DNA of 42,263 nucleotides from an uncultured Eubacterium sp. (GTDB lineage Bacteria > Bacillota > Clostridia > Lachnospirales > Lachnospiraceae): contig CAJUBQ010000037.1 of the NCBI GenBank assembly GCA_910584595.1, forward strand, positions 1 through 42,263, in the 5' to 3' direction. Positions within the stretch are counted from its first letter, which is position 1; each line of letters starts with the position of its first letter. A program made the translations under genes and the position numbers. The notes beneath the pieces are model-generated. The model made no database searches and was not told the origin of the DNA. It worked only from the letters and a program-made list of their open reading frames with translations. Shown here piece by piece: positions 39,757-42,263 of the stretch.

Positions 39757-40590
39757 TTAAAATTTTATTTTCATCCCGTCATATGCTGCGGTCATACCGT
39801 GTTCTTCTGCAAATGCATCCAGCTGCTCATGAGTCATCTCCCCGTTATGTGAAAAATGATTGATTACTTTTACCGTATTCCGGTTCACACATCCCCGCTC
39901 TTCCAAACGCTTTGTAAATGCAAGATCATCAGCCAATCCCATATGATATCCGTCAATCTGCTTCTTTCCCATTGTAGCATCCAATGATATAAGATCATAT
40001 TGATGACTGAAAATACAGTCCCACGCTTCGCTGCTGAGGTTCATGCCTGTATCATGCCCATATAGCATACATGTTCCGTTTTTCTCAATAATATAAATAA
40101 AGCAGGTCTCCCTTTGATCGTGGTCTGCCGGAACCGGGATAATATGATAGCCTTCTGCCATAAAATCAGCAAACGGAGCTAATCTTACAAACCTGACAGC
40201 ATCATCCAACGGATGCACACGAAAACGGTCGATGAGCACCGCGACATAAAAAGCCTTTTCTACCGCTTCATTGCCATATACATGCAGCACGCCTTTCGCT
40301 CCGTGGCCAAAATGTTCATGACGGTGAATCAGCTCAACCGGAAAAAAATGGTCCATATGCGAATGGGTAATCAGTAGATGCTGAATCTGTCCAAGCTGCA
40401 GAGAATCGCGCAGTGCATGTGTATAAGTATCTGGCGGAAAGTCAATCAGAATCGTTTCATCTATGAGCGCCTGCGTCCTTGTCCGAAGCTCTTTACCGCC
40501 AACACTTCTTGCTCTTTGACAGATGTTGCAGCTGCAAAACAATGCAGGCCACCCTTCTGCCGCCGCTGTGCCTAAATATTGTATTTCCAT
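39757..40590 (-). CDS. MBL-fold metallo-hydrolase (PhnP-like)
   Basis: The 277-residue protein has the metallo-beta-lactamase motif THSHMDHF (about 74-81) with further metal ligands in PVPADHDQ, YGHDTG and a C-terminal NHFSHNG. The N-terminus (FCSCNICQRAR) resembles PhnP-type phosphodiesterases, whose cysteines can bind a structural metal. No phosphonate genes are nearby. It is the first gene behind the operator-flanked promoter of the sucrose locus, so it is probably coexpressed with the PTS and hydrolase. Substrate unknown. Confidence 0.83.
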   Translation of the reverse strand: MEIQYLGTAAAEGWPALFCSCNICQRARSVGGKELRTRTQALIDETILIDFPPDTYTHALRDSLQLGQIQHLLITHSHMDHFFPVELIHRHEHFGHGAKGVLHVYGNEAVEKAFYVAVLIDRFRVHPLDDAVRFVRLAPFADFMAEGYHIIPVPADHDQRETCFIYIIEKNGTCMLYGHDTGMNLSSEAWDCIFSHQYDLISLDATMGKKQIDGYHMGLADDLAFTKRLEERGCVNRNTVKVINHFSHNGEMTHEQLDAFAEEHGMTAAYDGMKIKF

Positions 40591-40667
40591 AAAGTTCTCC
40601 TTTCCTGCAGAATTTTACACTGCATAATTTCCGTTTTATTTGTATCGACTTTTGAATAACTAGTTAC

Positions 40668-40691
40668 GTTACTGGTTAAGTGACCGGTTAC
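40668..40691. promoter_or_regulatory. LacI-type operator, site 1
   Basis: This 24-bp site contains GACCGGTTAC and ACTGGTTA. It matches site 2 (40752-40775) as an inverted repeat at 20 of 24 positions. It lies just downstream of the start point of the leftward promoter, a position for repression. The CCGG centre is typical of LacI-family operators. Confidence 0.6.
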
Positions 40692-40703
40692 TTTGTGATT
40701 CAT

Positions 40704-40732
40704 ATATTAACATTACCATGTTTCATTGTCAA
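40704..40732 (-). promoter_or_regulatory. Promoter of the MBL-PTS-hydrolase operon
   Basis: On the minus strand TTGACA (40732-40727), a 17-bp spacer and TAATAT (40709-40704) form a strong promoter about 114 bp upstream of the MBL-fold gene. Operators lie on both sides. Confidence 0.75.
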
Positions 40733-40751
40733 CATTTTTTTGTAAAAAAAA

Positions 40752-40775
40752 ATAACCGGTTACTTAACCAGTTAT
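40752..40775. promoter_or_regulatory. LacI-type operator, site 2
   Basis: ATAACCGGTTAC followed by TTAACCAGTTAT. It holds the perfect palindrome TAACCGGTTA and is the inverted partner of site 1. It ends 7 bp before the -35 box of the lacI promoter and 20 bp upstream of the leftward -35 box, so it may serve autoregulation and looping with site 1. Confidence 0.65.
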
Positions 40776-40782
40776 TTTATCG

Positions 40783-40811
40783 TTGATTTTTACGCACTGT
40801 CCTGTTATACT
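40783..40811 (+). promoter_or_regulatory. Promoter of the lacI-type regulator
   Basis: TTGATT (40783-40788), a 17-bp spacer and TATACT (40806-40811) precede the gene by about 38 bp. Confidence 0.65.
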
Positions 40812-40849
40812 AAGAGCTGAAAAGTAAATGCTGTCTGGAGGTTTTGAGC

Positions 40850-41875
40850 ATGGATAATAAAAAGATTACATTTGCTGACATTGCAAAATACACCAACTTT
40901 TCAAAAACAACAATCTCTCGGTATTTTAATAATCCTGACTCACTTACCGTAGAAAATCAGGAAATTATCACACAAGCGCTTGCCGATTTAAATTATCAGG
41001 AAAATAAGCTGGCAAAAGTATTCGCAAACGGAAAAAGCGAATTTGTCGGCATTATCGTGCCGAATTTATATTTGCATTACTATGCCGAAATATTAAATCA
41101 GATTTTAAATACCTATGAAGAATTTGGTTATAAATTTCTAATCCTTACAAGCAGAAACGGCAAAGAGGCAGAGCGAAAATATATGAAAGAACTGCTTGCC
41201 TATCGTATTGAAGGAATGATTATCTTAAGCCACCTGATTCCTTCCAAAGAGCTGGCTGACTGTGGCATTCCTGTTGTGGCTATCGAACGTGAAGACCGGT
41301 ATATTAACAGTGTGAATACCGATAACTATATGGGAGCTGTGCAGGGAACGAGTCTTCTGATAAAAAATAACTGTGATGTGCTTGTGCATATTAATTCTGA
41401 AGTTGCAGAAGACGTTCCATCCTACGGACGTATCCGCGGATTTTTGGATACATGCAACGAGCGCCGGATTCCCAATGAATTAATCATAAGAGACCTTGGG
41501 CATTCACATCAGGAAATCCATGCATGTATGCAGGAAATTTATAACGATTTAAAACAGAAATATCCAAATCAGAAAAAAGGTCTGTTTCTTTCAAATGATA
41601 CGCATGCCAACAGTATGTTAAATATTATTTTCAGGGAACACGGCAGGTTGCCCGACGAATACCGTATTATCGGATTCGATGATTCCCCGGCTTCCAGCCA
41701 GGCGATTCTGCCAATCAGTACGATTGGCCAGCAGATTGATAAAATAGCTTATGAAGCAATGTCTTTGCTTGTAACACTTATGAATGAGCGGAAAAAACGG
41801 CGCCCAAAGCCACAGACAGAACCGGTTCATAAAAACATTACGCCTGTTTTAATCCGTCGGGAAACAACGGATTAA
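40850..41875 (+). CDS. LacI-family transcriptional regulator
   Basis: The 341-residue regulator has an N-terminal LacI helix-turn-helix (about residues 5-55: ITFADIAKYTNFSKTTISRYFN, shown in parts) and a periplasmic-binding-protein-like effector domain (FVGIIVPNLYLHYYAEIL, then IIGFDDSPAS). The recognition helix reads TTISRYFN instead of the usual TVSRVLN. ATG 40850 has GGAGG 8 bases upstream; a TTG two codons earlier is less likely. It is divergent from the MBL-PTS-hydrolase genes and flanked by operators, so it probably represses them and itself. The effector is likely sucrose-6-phosphate or fructose, by inference. Confidence 0.9.
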   Translation: MDNKKITFADIAKYTNFSKTTISRYFNNPDSLTVENQEIITQALADLNYQENKLAKVFANGKSEFVGIIVPNLYLHYYAEILNQILNTYEEFGYKFLILTSRNGKEAERKYMKELLAYRIEGMIILSHLIPSKELADCGIPVVAIEREDRYINSVNTDNYMGAVQGTSLLIKNNCDVLVHINSEVAEDVPSYGRIRGFLDTCNERRIPNELIIRDLGHSHQEIHACMQEIYNDLKQKYPNQKKGLFLSNDTHANSMLNIIFREHGRLPDEYRIIGFDDSPASSQAILPISTIGQQIDKIAYEAMSLLVTLMNERKKRRPKPQTEPVHKNITPVLIRRETTD

Positions 41876-42263
41876 AACAGCTTGACAAGACAGTCTTTTC
41901 CTGAAAATGCAATGCCATACCGCGCAGTTTTTTCATAACCGTCATCCTTTAGCTCCTGCGCATATTGTCTGTCTTCGATCTGACGCAATGCTTCCTCTGC
42001 GGCTTTTTCCATATCCTGATATTTTTTTGCTACTTTATATTCAATGACAAACGCTTCTTTTCTTCTTGTGACCGGACGTATAAAAAGATCGCTGCGTCCG
42101 GTTCCGCCTTCGCGGTTGGACTTAACGACATATCCTTTCATGCCTGATAAAACCCCAAGTAAAAATCCATGATAAAAGCTCTCATAAGCATCGTTAAAGC
42201 TGATCGTTTCCAGTAAAATACAGTTGATTTCTTCTTCCAATGTTTCTATGTCATGTTCCAGAA
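41872..42263 (-). CDS. PD-(D/E)XK (DUF1703-type) protein, partial at the window edge
   Basis: The frame is open to the right edge of the window, so only the last ~130 residues are seen and the start lies outside. FYHGFLLGVLSGMKGY, SNREGGTGRSDLFI and AFVIEYKV carry the D and E-x-K of a PD-(D/E)XK nuclease fold. It is the same family as the split gene at 27650-29331. The intact protein probably starts with an AAA-ATPase-like domain. Its stop overlaps that of the lacI gene by 4 bp. Confidence 0.83.
   Translation of the reverse strand, partial: LEHDIETLEEEINCILLETISFNDAYESFYHGFLLGVLSGMKGYVVKSNREGGTGRSDLFIRPVTRRKEAFVIEYKVAKKYQDMEKAAEEALRQIEDRQYAQELKDDGYEKTARYGIAFSGKDCLVKLF

Overview
The window looks like a chromosomal segment of a Gram-positive anaerobe of the class Clostridia, most likely family Lachnospiraceae. 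The reasons are the protein similarities, strong AGGAGG-type ribosome binding sites, moderately AT-rich DNA and the gene order: mutS-mutL-miaA-methionine gamma-lyase family, radC-mreBCD-PBP2-minCDE-rodA-mgsA, and yggS-sepF-ylmH-lspA-RluA family. The family-level assignment is inference. I saw no rRNA, tRNA or CRISPR array.

Layout. (1) 1-2000: a complete 1.8-kb IS4-type insertion sequence with 18-bp terminal inverted repeats and a 9-bp target duplication, inserted in an intergenic region. (2) 2127-5459: a small LexA-controlled LysM membrane protein resembling the SOS division inhibitor YneA, an acyltransferase (plsC), a tyrosine recombinase preceded by four 17-bp tandem repeats, and a TtcA-like tRNA thiolation enzyme. 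(3) 5576-7294: an AT-rich two-gene operon of an XRE regulator and a protein fusing an ImmA/IrrE (M78) metalloprotease to a Fic domain, followed by dtd. (4) 7876-13804: a cytidylate kinase-like protein, then the leftward ylm/sepF cluster (HlyD-like protein, yggS, sepF, ylmH, lspA, RluA-family synthase). (5) 13922-14721: a DUF378 membrane protein and a small P-loop protein. (6) 14861-34074: a long leftward series beginning at mutS and running through mutL, a frameshifted AAA/PD-(D/E)XK gene, miaA, a methionine gamma-lyase-like enzyme, radC, mreBCD, a long PBP2, minCDE, rodA, mgsA and a D,D-carboxypeptidase. These are DNA repair, cell-wall elongation and division-site genes. (7) 34275-35462: an iron-containing alcohol dehydrogenase. 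(8) 35435-36133: what I read as a complete type III toxin-antitoxin locus. It has a sigma-A promoter, two ~45-nt tandem RNA repeats, an attenuating terminator hairpin and a ToxN/AbiQ/CptN-like toxin gene. (9) 36154-41875: a sucrose-type utilisation locus (GH32 hydrolase, PTS EIIBCA, an MBL-fold hydrolase and a divergent LacI regulator) with a pair of 24-bp operator-like sites. (10) The right edge carries the C-terminal part of a second PD-(D/E)XK (DUF1703-type) gene.

The strongest second-look items are the type III toxin-antitoxin locus, the XRE/ImmA-Fic fusion operon, and the SOS-controlled LysM gene separated from any visible lexA. Smaller curiosities are the 17-bp tandem repeats before the recombinase, the 72-bp coding repeats in mutL, the roughly 245-residue insertion in PBP2 and the single-base split of the AAA/nuclease gene.
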